A DNA stretch of 64,000 bases from Bifidobacterium choerinum (GTDB lineage Bacteria; Actinomycetota; Actinomycetes; Actinomycetales; Bifidobacteriaceae): contig NZ_JGYU01000008.1 in the NCBI RefSeq assembly GCF_000741135.1, positions 1 through 64,000 on the forward strand, in the 5' to 3' direction. Positions 17,500 to 26,408 of the stretch are shown in pieces. Below the pieces are notes generated by a model. It saw nothing but the letters and a program-made list of their open reading frames with translations, was not told where the DNA came from and did not search any database. The first letter of the stretch is position 1; the number at the start of each line of letters is the position of its first letter. The position numbers and the translations under genes were made by a program.

Positions 17500-18111
17500 T
17501 CACTCCTTGTCCGTGTTCATCGTGTCGTGCGTCGAGACGAGCTTGTCGACGAAGCCGTACTCGAGCGCCTCCTGCGCGGTGAACCAGTGGTCGTATTCGT
17601 TGTCGCGGTAGATCTCCTCGACGGTGTGGCCCGTCTGCTGCGCCGTGAGCTCCGCGAGCGTCTTCTTCATGTTCATGATGAGCTCGGCGCTGATGCGCAC
17701 GTCGGTAGTCGTGCCTCCGATGCCGCCCGAGGGCTGGTGCATGAGCACGCGGGCGTGCGAGGTGAGGAAACGCTTGCCCTTCGTGCCCGAGCTCAGCAGG
17801 AACTGGCCCATCGACGCGCACATGCCGATGCCGACTGTCGCGACGTCCGGCTCGATGAGCTGCATCGTGTCGTAGATCGCCATGCCGGCCGTGATCGAGC
17901 CGCCCGGCGAGTTGATGTAGAGCCAGATGTCGCTCTTGGGGTCCTCGGCGGCGAGCATGAGCATCTGCGCGCAGATGCGGTTCGCCATATCGTCCTTGAC
18001 CTCCTCGCCCATCCAGATGATGCGGTCCTTGAGGAGTCGGTTGAAGATCGGATCGGCGGGGCCCGCCGGCATCGCGCCGTCGTCCATCGTCGGCGTAAGT
18101 AGCTTACTCAC
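17500..18111 (-). CDS. clpP1: ATP-dependent Clp protease proteolytic subunit ClpP1
   Basis: The 203-residue protein has the ClpP triad: Ser100 in GMCASMGQF, His125 in LMHQPSGG, and an Asp in the IYRDNEYD region, plus [11 protein letters not shown]. The first codon is GTG (18111), preceded by GAAGGAGACAAC. It heads the clpP1-clpP2 operon. No ClgR-like inverted repeat could be recognised in the short upstream gap. Confidence 0.94.
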   Translation of the reverse strand: MSKLLTPTMDDGAMPAGPADPIFNRLLKDRIIWMGEEVKDDMANRICAQMLMLAAEDPKSDIWLYINSPGGSITAGMAIYDTMQLIEPDVATVGIGMCASMGQFLLSSGTKGKRFLTSHARVLMHQPSGGIGGTTTDVRISAELIMNMKKTLAELTAQQTGHTVEEIYRDNEYDHWFTAQEALEYGFVDKLVSTHDTMNTDKE

Positions 18112-18177
18112 GTTGTCTCCTTCATTGGTGTGTCCTGAACAGTCACATTACTTGGTTCAAACGACGGCGGCCCGTTT

Positions 18178-19524
18178 CTATTCCCGCGCCGCGCCGACCC
18201 CGCGCCTGTCGTGCATCCGCGCGACGAACAGCCCGGCGCCGACCGAGACGGCGCATGCGCAGGCGACCGGCACATACAGGTTCGACGGCGCCTCGGTGAG
18301 CTCCATGACGAGCGTCATCGCCATCAGCGGCGCGTTCTGCGAGGCGGCGAGCAGCGCGCACGCGCCGAGCAGCGCGTAGACGCCGATCGAGTTCGTGCTG
18401 AACATGAGCAGCCAGACCACGCCGAGCATGCTGCCGAGCGACGAGCCGAGCGCGATGCCCGGCGTGAGCACGCCGCCCGAGGCGCCGGCGCGGATCGTCA
18501 TCAGCGTGACGACGGCCTTCGCGGCGAAGGAGACGAGCAGCAGCGGGATGAACGCGAGCTCGGGACGGCCGGAGAAGCCCATCTGCGCCGTCGCGCGGCC
18601 GTTGCCCATGACCTGCGGGATCCAGACGGCGACGAGCGCGGTGAGCGCGCCAGCGAGCGGCAGCTGCCACAGGATCGCCGCGCCGGAGGCCTTGTGCGAC
18701 TCCGCCCACTGCGCGCCGCGGCGGAACCACGCCCCGCACACGCCGGCGAGCAGACCGACGACGACGGCGAACGCGAACAGGTCGGGCGTGAAGTGCGCGT
18801 CGACCGGGCCGATGACGTAGAAGGCATGCGTCCCCTTGATGAGCGTGGCGACCCATGCGGCGAGGCTCGAGCACAGCATCGACAGCGCGACGGTGGACGC
18901 CGTCACGTCCTTGAGCAGGATCTCGATCGAGAAGAACGCGCCGGCGAGCGGCGCGTTGTAGACGCCGGCGAGGCCCGCGCCCGCCGAGATCGCGACGACC
19001 TGCATCAGGTCGCGCCGGTGCAGTCCGGTCCAGCGGCACAGACGCTGCGCGAGCATCGAGCCGAGTTCGCGCGGCGCGACCTCGCGGCCGACCGACAGCC
19101 CGCAGCCGACGATGCCGATCTGCAGCAGCACATGGCATACCGTCTGCCATGCCGGCATCAGGCTGCCGCGCACGGCCTGACGCACCGACGGCACGGCGGC
19201 CGTGCGCGTGCGCAGCAGCCACCAGCACACGGCGGCGACCGTCGCGCCGCCGACCAGCGAGACGGCGCGCCTGAGCGGATGGGTCAGGAAGGGTCCGGGC
19301 ATCGACGGCGACTCGACGAAGCCGAGCATCAGATGCTCTATCGCGTACAGCAGCAGCGTGAGCAGTCCCGAACAGACGCCGACGACGACGCCGAGCAGCA
19401 CGACGGTGACGACGAGCGCCGTCAGGCGCGAGCCGAGCGGAGGACGCCCCGGGTCGAGGTCGTCGTCGCGCAGCTCGGAGACCACGGCCTCGTCGTTGTC
19501 GAAATGCCCTGCGGTGATGTGCAT
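18178..19524 (-). CDS. ClC family chloride channel/transporter
   Basis: This about 448-residue membrane protein has around 10-12 hydrophobic segments and ClC-type motifs: GREVAPRELGSML at the place of the gating GREGP motif, GLAGVYNAPLAGAFFSIE, and GASGGVLTPGIALGSSLG for the GxFxP anion-site motif. The N-terminal GSGIP motif is not preserved, so selectivity is uncertain. Three ATGs lie close together (19539, 19530, 19524); 19524 has GGAGGG at the best distance. It sits between clpP1 and tig, genes that are often close neighbours. Confidence 0.85.
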   Translation of the reverse strand: MHITAGHFDNDEAVVSELRDDDLDPGRPPLGSRLTALVVTVVLLGVVVGVCSGLLTLLLYAIEHLMLGFVESPSMPGPFLTHPLRRAVSLVGGATVAAVCWWLLRTRTAAVPSVRQAVRGSLMPAWQTVCHVLLQIGIVGCGLSVGREVAPRELGSMLAQRLCRWTGLHRRDLMQVVAISAGAGLAGVYNAPLAGAFFSIEILLKDVTASTVALSMLCSSLAAWVATLIKGTHAFYVIGPVDAHFTPDLFAFAVVVGLLAGVCGAWFRRGAQWAESHKASGAAILWQLPLAGALTALVAVWIPQVMGNGRATAQMGFSGRPELAFIPLLLVSFAAKAVVTLMTIRAGASGGVLTPGIALGSSLGSMLGVVWLLMFSTNSIGVYALLGACALLAASQNAPLMAMTLVMELTEAPSNLYVPVACACAVSVGAGLFVARMHDRRGVGAARE

Positions 19525-19582
19525 GCCCATGCCCTCCATGATGCCAGCCGCGGCGACGCGGTTACGCCGAAGGCCCAAAGGG

Positions 19583-19619
19583 GATGCCCCGCATCCGCGC
19601 GCTGCGGATGCGGGGCATC
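19583..19619. terminator. Terminator after trigger factor gene
   Basis: A 16-nt arm GATGCCCCGCATCCGC pairs perfectly with its complement around a 5-nt loop between tig and the ClC gene. Confidence 0.8.
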
Positions 19620-19655
19620 TCTCGATCGAATCGGTGGTACCGGTCGTCTGACGGA

Positions 19656-21038
19656 TCAGGCTTCGGTCTCGTCGCCGGCGTTGAGCGAATCGGCGACGGC
19701 GGCCGCGGCGGCCGCGGCGGCGACAGACTCGTCCTCGTCGACCTCGGCGGCGATGTCATCGGAGCCGAGGAACGCGCTCAGGTCGAGCGGTTCGCCGTCG
19801 ACGGTGAAGGTGACGGCGCGCATGCCGGCGAGCAGGCCCTTGGAGCGGGCGACCTCCTCGACGGCGGAGCCGATCTGGCCGTTGCGCATGATGGCCTGGA
19901 TGAACTGGTTCGGGTCCATGCCGTACTGCTGGGCGATCGAGGCGAGGAAGTTGAAGACGTCGGACTGGGAGACCTGGACGTCGAGCTTCTCGGCGAGCGC
20001 GTCGAGGACCATCTGGTCCTTGAGCAGCTTGTCGACCTCCTCCTCGGCCTGCTTCTTCTGCTCGGCGGTCGCCTTGTCCTTGTCGGCGCCCATGCTCTGC
20101 AGCTGCTGCTCGACCATGTGCTCCTTGACGCCCTTCGGCGCCGGGATGTCGAGGTCCTTCTCGATCGTCTCGATGAACGCGTCGCGCGCCTTCGTGGCCT
20201 GGCGACCCTCGGCGTCGGCCTCGACGTTCTTGCGGATCTCGTCCTTGAGCTCGTCGAGCGTGTCGAACTCGGAGGCCTCCTGGGCGAAGTCGTCGTCGAG
20301 CTCCGGGAGCTCCTCGGTCTTGACGGAGTTGACCTTGACCTTGACCTGGGCGGTCTCGCCCTCGCGCTCGCCGCCTTCGAGCTTCGACTCGAAGGTCGTC
20401 TCCTCGCCGGCCGACAGGCCATCGAGCGCCTCGTCGAGGCCCTCGAGCATCGTGCCGGAGCCGATCTCGTAGCTGACGCCCTCCTGAGAGTCGACGGTCT
20501 CGCCGTCGATCGTCGCGGTGAGGTCGATGTTCGCGTAGTCGCCCTTCTGGGCCGGGCGGTCGACGCCGACGAGCGTCGCGAAGCGCTGGCGCAGCATATC
20601 GAGGCGCTCGTTGACGTCGTCGTCCGAGACCTCGTCCTTCTCGACGGCGATCGTCATGCCGTCGAGCTCGGGCAGCTCGAAGTCGGGACGGCGCTCGACG
20701 GTCGCGGTGAACTTGAGCTTCGTGTCGTCGTCCGCGCTCTCCGGCAGGTCGACGACTTCGATCTCCGGCTGCGCCATCGGACGGATGTCCTTCTCCTGCA
20801 GCGCCTGCGAATAGAAGTCCGGCAGCGCCTTGTTCACGGCCTCGCCGGCGACGGCGCCGAAGCCGACGCGCTTGTCGACGAGCTTGCCGGGCACGTGGCC
20901 CTTGCGGAAGCCGGGGACGGTGATCTGCTCGGCGATCTCCTTGCGGGCCCCGTCGAGGTACGGTTCGAATTCGTCCTTGTCGACGGTGATGGTGAGCTTG
21001 GCCTTGGTGGGCTCGAGGTTCCTGACGCTGATTTTCAC
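19656..21038 (-). CDS. tig: Trigger factor (ribosome-associated chaperone, peptidyl-prolyl isomerase)
   Basis: The 460-residue protein begins MKISVRNLEPTKAKL and contains the ribosome-binding signature VPGFRKGHVPG near residue 43, followed by a FKBP-like domain (QKGDYANIDL) and a long helical C-terminal chaperone domain. The C-terminal about 30 residues are acidic with a run of nine Ala. The start codon is GTG, preceded by CAGGAG. It folds nascent chains at the ribosome exit and is commonly beside the clp genes. Confidence 0.95.
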   Translation of the reverse strand: MKISVRNLEPTKAKLTITVDKDEFEPYLDGARKEIAEQITVPGFRKGHVPGKLVDKRVGFGAVAGEAVNKALPDFYSQALQEKDIRPMAQPEIEVVDLPESADDDTKLKFTATVERRPDFELPELDGMTIAVEKDEVSDDDVNERLDMLRQRFATLVGVDRPAQKGDYANIDLTATIDGETVDSQEGVSYEIGSGTMLEGLDEALDGLSAGEETTFESKLEGGEREGETAQVKVKVNSVKTEELPELDDDFAQEASEFDTLDELKDEIRKNVEADAEGRQATKARDAFIETIEKDLDIPAPKGVKEHMVEQQLQSMGADKDKATAEQKKQAEEEVDKLLKDQMVLDALAEKLDVQVSQSDVFNFLASIAQQYGMDPNQFIQAIMRNGQIGSAVEEVARSKGLLAGMRAVTFTVDGEPLDLSAFLGSDDIAAEVDEDESVAAAAAAAAVADSLNAGDETEA

Positions 21039-21087
21039 GCTTAGCTCCTGAAAAGATATGGTCGTATGGTCTGCCCGAAGGCAACTT

Positions 21088-22374
21088 TTACATGATAACG
21101 CGAGTCAGCGACGCGTTCAACAGCCCGATCTGCCATTCGCGGGCGCCCTCGTCGCGCAGGAAAGCGGCCACATCGCGCCGCTTCGGATCGTCGGTCCAGC
21201 ACAGGTTGCGCAGGATCTGCGGCTTGAGCAGCATGTCCGGGGGGATGCGCACGTCCTCGGCGATCTGGTTGACGGCGGCGCGGCATGCCTGCAGCCGCCT
21301 GTAGCGCTCCGGATGGTGCTGGCGCCACACGCGCATCGACTTCGGCGCGTTGCCGCCCTCGCCGCCGCCGTGCTGGCGCACGACCTGCGGCAGCTGCGCG
21401 TCGGGCAGGTCGAGCGCCTGCTGGATCGTCTCCTTCCACACGCGCGGCTTGATCTGGCGCTGGATCGGCGCATAGCGTTCGAACATCTTGCCCTGCTCGG
21501 TGCCCAGCTGGATGCGCACGCGTTCGTTGAGCGAACGGATCGCGCGGAACTGCGCGGCGTTGTGCGGCTTGCGCTTGGCCGCTTCGATGATCGCCGCGTC
21601 GGACAGCAGCAGCGTCGGCGCGATGTCATGGTGCCTCGCGAGCTCGTCACGCCGCTGCCACAGCGCCTTCGCAACGGCGAGCGCGCGGGCGTCGCCGCCG
21701 AGGTCGGTGATATGCGAGACGCGCATCCACGGCGTCGGATGCGGCCGGCGCGGCGCGAGGCCGGTCATCAGCGCATGGGAGAACTCCTCCTGCGCCCACT
21801 CGAGCTTGCCCTGACGTTTGAGGTCGCGCGTCATCGCCTCGTCGAGCTCGATGAGCAGCTCGACGTCGAGCGCCGCGTAGTCGCGCAGGTCACGCGACAG
21901 CGGCCTGTACGACCAGTCGGCGGCCGAATGCTCCTTGGCGAGCGCGATGCCGAGGTAGTGCTCGGTGACGTGGGCGAGCCCGTAGCGGTGCAGGCCGAGC
22001 ATGCGCGCGGCGATCTCGGTGTCGAACAGGCGCTCGGGGCGCAGCCCCAGGTCCGCGAACCCGGGCAGGTCCTGCCTCGAGTCGTGCAGGATCCAGACGG
22101 CGTCGCCGACGGCCTCGTTGAACAGGTCCCAGTCCGCCCCCTGTTCGCCGAGCGCGATCGGGTCGAGCAGGATGATGCCGGCGCCCTCGCGCTTGAACTG
22201 GATGAGGCGGTCCTCATGGCCGTAGCGGTAGCCGGAGGCGCGTTCGGCGTCGGCGGCGAGCGGCCCCGAGGCCGCGGCGAGGCGCTCGCAGGCGCGTTCG
22301 TAGCCGGCGAGCGTGTCGGTGACCTCCGGCACGCCTCCACGTGGTTGTGTCAGCAGGACCGGCTCAGCGTCCAC
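21088..22374 (-). CDS. rnd: Ribonuclease D family 3'-5' exonuclease with HRDC domain
   Basis: The 428-residue protein shows the DEDDy exonuclease motifs: DAE (42-44), the HDSRQDL segment, LFDTEIAARML and YAALDVELL. Two HRDC-like helical regions follow, for example in RDELARHHDIAPTLLLSD. RNase D trims structured RNAs such as tRNA precursors. The start is GTG at 22374 with AAGGAG upstream. The opening Pro/Leu-rich stretch precedes the first motif as in other actinobacterial members. Confidence 0.88.
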   Translation of the reverse strand: MDAEPVLLTQPRGGVPEVTDTLAGYERACERLAAASGPLAADAERASGYRYGHEDRLIQFKREGAGIILLDPIALGEQGADWDLFNEAVGDAVWILHDSRQDLPGFADLGLRPERLFDTEIAARMLGLHRYGLAHVTEHYLGIALAKEHSAADWSYRPLSRDLRDYAALDVELLIELDEAMTRDLKRQGKLEWAQEEFSHALMTGLAPRRPHPTPWMRVSHITDLGGDARALAVAKALWQRRDELARHHDIAPTLLLSDAAIIEAAKRKPHNAAQFRAIRSLNERVRIQLGTEQGKMFERYAPIQRQIKPRVWKETIQQALDLPDAQLPQVVRQHGGGEGGNAPKSMRVWRQHHPERYRRLQACRAAVNQIAEDVRIPPDMLLKPQILRNLCWTDDPKRRDVAAFLRDEGAREWQIGLLNASLTRVIM

Positions 22375-22463
22375 GGGTGCTCTCCTTCAGATCCTTGCGA
22401 TGTCACATAACGCATGATGCAGCCAATCGAGGACAGCGACGGCGCGCACCGCGAGACGCGCGC

Positions 22464-23345
22464 TCAGTAGACGCGGAACCCGTAGGATTCGAACTGCTCG
22501 CGCACGCGGTCCTTGCAGACCTTCGACGGCCCCTTCTGGTCCTCGAGCGGGTACGGGATGCGCAGCTCGTGCCATTTGGGCCGTCCGAGCTGGTGGAACG
22601 GCAGCACGTCGATGTGCTCGACGGCGTCGCCGAAGGTCAGGCAGATCCTGGCGACCTTGTCGACGTTCTCCTCGTCGTCGGTCAGCCCCGGCACGAGCAC
22701 GAAGCGTATCCAGATCTTCTTGCCGCGCGCCGCGAGGCGCTGGCCGAAGTCGATCGTCGGCTGCAGGATGCCTCCGGTGACGCGCTCGTAGGTGTCCGGG
22801 TCGCCGGACTTGACGTCGAGCAGGCACAGGTCGATGTCGTCGATCATCTCGTCGGTGTAGTTGCGGTTGAGGAACCCGGAGGTGTCGAGGCAGGTGTGCA
22901 CGCCCATGGCCTTGGCCTCATGGAACACGCGCGAGACGAAGGCCGGCTGCATCATCGACTCGCCGCCGGAGAAGGTGATGCCTCCGCCGGTCGCCTTGAA
23001 CAGGTCGGCGTAGCGTTCGACCTTCTTCACCATCGCCTCGAGGTAGACGGGCTTGCCGTCGCGCATCTTCCAGGTGTCCGGGTTCTGGCAGTACTGGCAG
23101 CGCAGCGGGCAGCCGCTCATGAACACCGTCATGCGTGTGCCGGGGCCGTCGACCGACGTGTTGATGTCCCATGAATGCACGAAGCCGATGTCGCCGGTCC
23201 TGAGCGCGCGGATGCGGTCGCGCCGGTCGAGGCCGATCGGCGATTCGAAGCCGGACAGGCCGCCCATGAGCGTCTGGCTCGCGTAGGTCTTCGATTCCTT
23301 GAGCATGTGCTGCGTCGTCGAGCGGAACGCCGTGCGTTCGTCCAT
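22464..23345 (-). CDS. pflA: Pyruvate formate-lyase-activating enzyme (radical SAM)
   Basis: The 293-residue radical-SAM enzyme has the CxxxCxxC cluster motif as C79-PLR-C83-QY-C86, the SAM-binding GGGITFSGGE, and DTSGFLN. It installs the glycyl radical on the formate-lyase encoded just upstream on the same strand. The N-terminus is about 40 residues longer than E. coli PflA. GGAGGAGG precedes ATG 23345. Two hairpins lie in the gap to pflB, so its expression may be lower than that of pflB. Confidence 0.95.
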   Translation of the reverse strand: MDERTAFRSTTQHMLKESKTYASQTLMGGLSGFESPIGLDRRDRIRALRTGDIGFVHSWDINTSVDGPGTRMTVFMSGCPLRCQYCQNPDTWKMRDGKPVYLEAMVKKVERYADLFKATGGGITFSGGESMMQPAFVSRVFHEAKAMGVHTCLDTSGFLNRNYTDEMIDDIDLCLLDVKSGDPDTYERVTGGILQPTIDFGQRLAARGKKIWIRFVLVPGLTDDEENVDKVARICLTFGDAVEHIDVLPFHQLGRPKWHELRIPYPLEDQKGPSKVCKDRVREQFESYGFRVY

Positions 23346-23414
23346 CGGATCCTCCTCCGTTCATGTCATGTCGTGTCCGCCCCGTGCGCCGTCGCCGGCA
23401 AGCCGGGCGGATAC

Positions 23415-23485
23415 GATGAAGGGCAGGGTGCATGACCCCGCCCTTCATCTCAGGTGTTCCCCCGCCCTATCGGGGGGGGAACACC
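23415..23485. terminator. Two consecutive hairpins between pflB and pflA
   Basis: The first (23453-23485, nearest pflB) pairs GGTGTTCCCCC with GGGGGGGGAACACC; the second (23415-23449) pairs GATGAAGGGC with GCCCTTCATC. Together they probably attenuate or end pflB transcription before pflA. Confidence 0.65.
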
Positions 23486-23504
23486 GGTGTGCGTCCGTGG
23501 ACGC

Positions 23505-25880
23505 TCAGTCCTCCACGGCTCCCTGATGGAAGGTGCGGGAGATGACGTCGAGCTGCTGCTCCTTCGTCAGCTTGACGAAGTTGACGGCGTAGCCGGAGAC
23601 GCGCACGGTCAGGTGCGGGTACTTCTCCGGATGCTCGACGGCGTCCTCGAGCTGCTCCTTGCGCAGCACGTTGATGTTCGCATGGTACAGGCCGTGGCCG
23701 TTGCCGGCGTCGAGGATGCCGACGAGGTTGGCGATGCGCTCGTCCTCGTCGCGGCCCAGGCCGTCGGGCGTGATCGTGTTCGTCAGCGAGATGCCGTCGA
23801 GCGCGTCGTTGTAGTCGATCTTGCCGACCGAGAACATCGACGGCAGCATGCCGTGCGAGTCCATGCCGTTCTCCGGGTTCGCACCCGGCGCGTACGGCGT
23901 GCCCTTGACGTGGCCGGACGGGAACGAGCCGGTGTTCTTGCCGTATTCGACGTTCGACGTGATCGTCAGGATCGACTGCGTCGGAACGGCGCCGCGGTAC
24001 ACCGGCAGGCGCTTGACCTGGCCCATGACCGTCGAGACGACCCACTTGGCGAGGTCGTCGGCGCGGTCGTCGTCGTTGCCGTAGATCGGGAACTCGCCCT
24101 CGGTGCGGTAGCCGACGACGAGGTCGTCGTCGGCGCCCTCGACGTACTCGAACTCGTGGCCCGGCATGTCCTTGGCGTCCTTGTTGTAGATCGGGTAGAC
24201 CTTGGCGTACTTGCACGCGGACAACGAGTCGGCCGCGATCGACAGGCCGGACATGCCGCAGCCAAGCGTGCGGTAGACCTCGCGGTCGTGCAGCGCCATC
24301 TCGATCGATTCGTAGGCGTACTTATCGTGCATGTAGTGGATGATGTTGAGCGCCTCGACGTAGGTCTCCGACAGCCATTCGAGTGCCTTCTCGTAGTTCG
24401 CCTTGACCTTCTCGAAGTCGAGCGAGCCGTCGGCCTCCGGGCGGATCGGGTCGATGACGCCCTTGTCGATCACCTGCGCGCCGGTCATCTCGTCGCGGCC
24501 GCCGTTGATCGCGTACAGCAGCGCCTTCGCCGAGTTGACTCGCGCGGCGAAGAACTGCATCTGCTTGCCGACGCGCATCGGCGAGACGCAGCATGCGATC
24601 GCGGCGTCGTCGCCCCAGTGCGAACGGATCTCCTTGTCGGACTCGTACTGGATCGCCGAGGTGTCGATCGAGATCCTCGCGCAGAAGTCCTTGTAGCCCT
24701 CCGGCAGCTTCGGATCCCAGAAGATCGTGATGTTCGGCTCAGGGCCGGGTCCGAGGTGCTCGAGCGTGAGCGTGTTGAGCAGGCGGAACGAGGTCTTCGT
24801 GACCATCGTGCGGCCGTCGTCGCCGAAGCCGCCGTCCGACCAGGTCGCCCAGTACGGGTCGCCGGAGAAGATCGCGTCGTAGTCCTTCGTACGCAGGAAG
24901 CGCACGATGCGCAGCTTCATGACGAGGTTGTCGATGATCTCCTGCGCGTCGGTCTCGGTGATCGTGCCGTTCCTGAGGTCGCGCTCGAAGTAGCAGTCGA
25001 AGAACGTGGAGACGCGGCCGAAGCTCATCGCGGCGCCGTCCTGGCTCTTGACCGAGGCGAGGTAGCCCATGTAGGTCCACTGGACGGCCTCCTTCGCGTT
25101 CATCGCCGGACGCGCGAGGTCGAGGCCGTACTCCTTGCCCAGGTTGATGAGCTTCTTGAGCGCCTTGATCTGCTCGTCGTGCTCCTCGCGGTAGCGAATC
25201 CAGTGCTCGATCTCGGTCTCGGAGAAGTCGTTGCGGTACGGGATCGCGTCCTTGTCGCGCTGCTTGAACTTGATCAGCGTGTCGACGCCGTACAGCGCGA
25301 CGCGGCGGTAGTCGCCGATGATGCGGCCGCGGCCGTACGCGTCAGGCAGGCCAGTGAGGATCTTGTTGTGGCGCGCGACCTTGATGTTCTTCGTGTAGAC
25401 GCCGAAGACGCCGTCGTTGTGGGTCTTGCGGTACTTCGTGAAGATCTTCTTGATCTCCGGATCCGGCTCCTTGCCGGCCTCCTTGATCGCCTGCTCGACC
25501 ATGCGCCAGCCGCCGTTCGGCATCATCGCGCGCTTGCACGGGACGTCGGTCTGCAGGCCGACGATGACGTCGTCGACTTCCGGGGAATCGATGTAGCCGG
25601 CCGGGAACGCGTCGATGTCGGCCGGGGTGTGCGTGTCGACGTCATAGACGCGCTGCTTGCGCTCGACGGACAGGTAGTTGTCGTCGAGGTACTGCCACAG
25701 GTGCTTCGTCTTGTCGGTGGCGTCCGCGAGGAAGGACTCGTCGCCCTCGTACGGCGTGTAGTTCTTCTGGATGAAGTCACGGACGTCGATGTCCTTTTCC
25801 CAGTTTCCGGGGACGAAGCCCTTCCAGGCCTGCTCCTTGATTTCCTCCGGGGAGACCGCGGTTGTCTCGACTGCTGCCAT
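23505..25880 (-). CDS. pflB: Formate C-acetyltransferase (pyruvate formate-lyase)
   Basis: The 791-residue glycyl-radical enzyme carries the active-site pair Cys430-Cys431 ([12 protein letters not shown]) and the radical Gly763 in RVSGYAVNF near the C-terminus. It converts pyruvate and CoA to acetyl-CoA and formate in anaerobic metabolism. The ATG at 25880 follows AAGGAG; the longer open frame is spurious. Codon use is strongly biased, as expected for a highly expressed gene. Activation needs PflA, encoded directly downstream. Confidence 0.97.
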   Translation of the reverse strand: MAAVETTAVSPEEIKEQAWKGFVPGNWEKDIDVRDFIQKNYTPYEGDESFLADATDKTKHLWQYLDDNYLSVERKQRVYDVDTHTPADIDAFPAGYIDSPEVDDVIVGLQTDVPCKRAMMPNGGWRMVEQAIKEAGKEPDPEIKKIFTKYRKTHNDGVFGVYTKNIKVARHNKILTGLPDAYGRGRIIGDYRRVALYGVDTLIKFKQRDKDAIPYRNDFSETEIEHWIRYREEHDEQIKALKKLINLGKEYGLDLARPAMNAKEAVQWTYMGYLASVKSQDGAAMSFGRVSTFFDCYFERDLRNGTITETDAQEIIDNLVMKLRIVRFLRTKDYDAIFSGDPYWATWSDGGFGDDGRTMVTKTSFRLLNTLTLEHLGPGPEPNITIFWDPKLPEGYKDFCARISIDTSAIQYESDKEIRSHWGDDAAIACCVSPMRVGKQMQFFAARVNSAKALLYAINGGRDEMTGAQVIDKGVIDPIRPEADGSLDFEKVKANYEKALEWLSETYVEALNIIHYMHDKYAYESIEMALHDREVYRTLGCGMSGLSIAADSLSACKYAKVYPIYNKDAKDMPGHEFEYVEGADDDLVVGYRTEGEFPIYGNDDDRADDLAKWVVSTVMGQVKRLPVYRGAVPTQSILTITSNVEYGKNTGSFPSGHVKGTPYAPGANPENGMDSHGMLPSMFSVGKIDYNDALDGISLTNTITPDGLGRDEDERIANLVGILDAGNGHGLYHANINVLRKEQLEDAVEHPEKYPHLTVRVSGYAVNFVKLTKEQQLDVISRTFHQGAVED

Positions 25881-25933
25881 ATTCACTCCTTTTGGGGTCT
25901 GTTGCGACGCCTCTTTGTGCCGTTGCGTGTCCC

Positions 25934-26044
25934 ATGATAGCCGTTCATCATCGGCGAACGGCCGCGCGGATGCGTGACCTTGGTCACATTCGCCCGTTTT
26001 CCCTGTGATACGCGTCACTTCCGAATGATGTGAACGTGCACATC
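25934..26044 (-). promoter_or_regulatory. pflB promoter region with CRP/GlxR-like dyads
   Basis: A -10-like TATCAT on the minus strand (25934-25939) has no good -35. Upstream are CGTGACCTTGGTCACA (25973-25988) and TGTGATACGCGTCACT (26004-26019), each one mismatch from TGTGA-N6-TCACA, and a looser dyad GATGTG-N6-CACATC (26027-26044). This fits an activator-dependent promoter; the regulator is not in the window. Confidence 0.5.
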
Positions 26045-26050
26045 CCGTCG

Positions 26051-26100
26051 ACGACGAAGGCCGCGCCGATCGGGACATCGATCGGCGCGGCCTTCGTCGT
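26051..26100. terminator. Terminator with 22-bp perfect stem downstream of the small ORF
   Basis: ACGACGAAGGCCGCGCCGAT.. and its exact complement flank a 6-nt loop. It insulates the pflB promoter from the gene at 26129-26326. Confidence 0.8.
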
Positions 26101-26128
26101 CATGCCAGCGGCCCGACGGGCCGCTCAC

Positions 26129-26326
26129 TCACTTCGTGTCGTTCCAGCTGTTCCAGGCATGGTCCTCGTCGTCCCAGCGCTTGTTGCGTTCGGCGGCGGT
26201 CTTCAGCGCGTCCATCGCCGCCTGCTTCGTCGGATACGGTCCGATGCGGTACTCCATCGGGGACTTCGGACCGAGTTCGACCTGCCCGGTCGCCGTGTTG
26301 TAGTACCACTGCTGCGCTTCGCTCAT
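26129..26326 (-). CDS. Small conserved actinobacterial protein (SPOR-like pattern)
   Basis: The 65-residue protein reads WYYNTATGQVELGP, then RIGPYPTKQAAMDALKTAAERNK, and ends in an acidic Trp-rich tail. The GPYxTxxxAxxAL pattern resembles a SPOR-type fold seen in short actinobacterial proteins. GAAGGAGC at 8 nt before the ATG supports translation. It lies downstream of nadE on the same strand. Function is unknown. Confidence 0.75.
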   Translation of the reverse strand: MSEAQQWYYNTATGQVELGPKSPMEYRIGPYPTKQAAMDALKTAAERNKRWDDEDHAWNSWNDTK

Positions 26327-26408
26327 GCTTTCGCTCCTTCGTGCTGTTCCTGCAAACGCCCGTTTCGGGCACCACTGTACGCCTGTGGGCCGCGCCGGCC
26401 CGGGTCCG

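Noticed and set aside
18112..18177. ClgR-type operator upstream of clpP1
   Set aside because: No inverted repeat of the expected form is visible in the gap.
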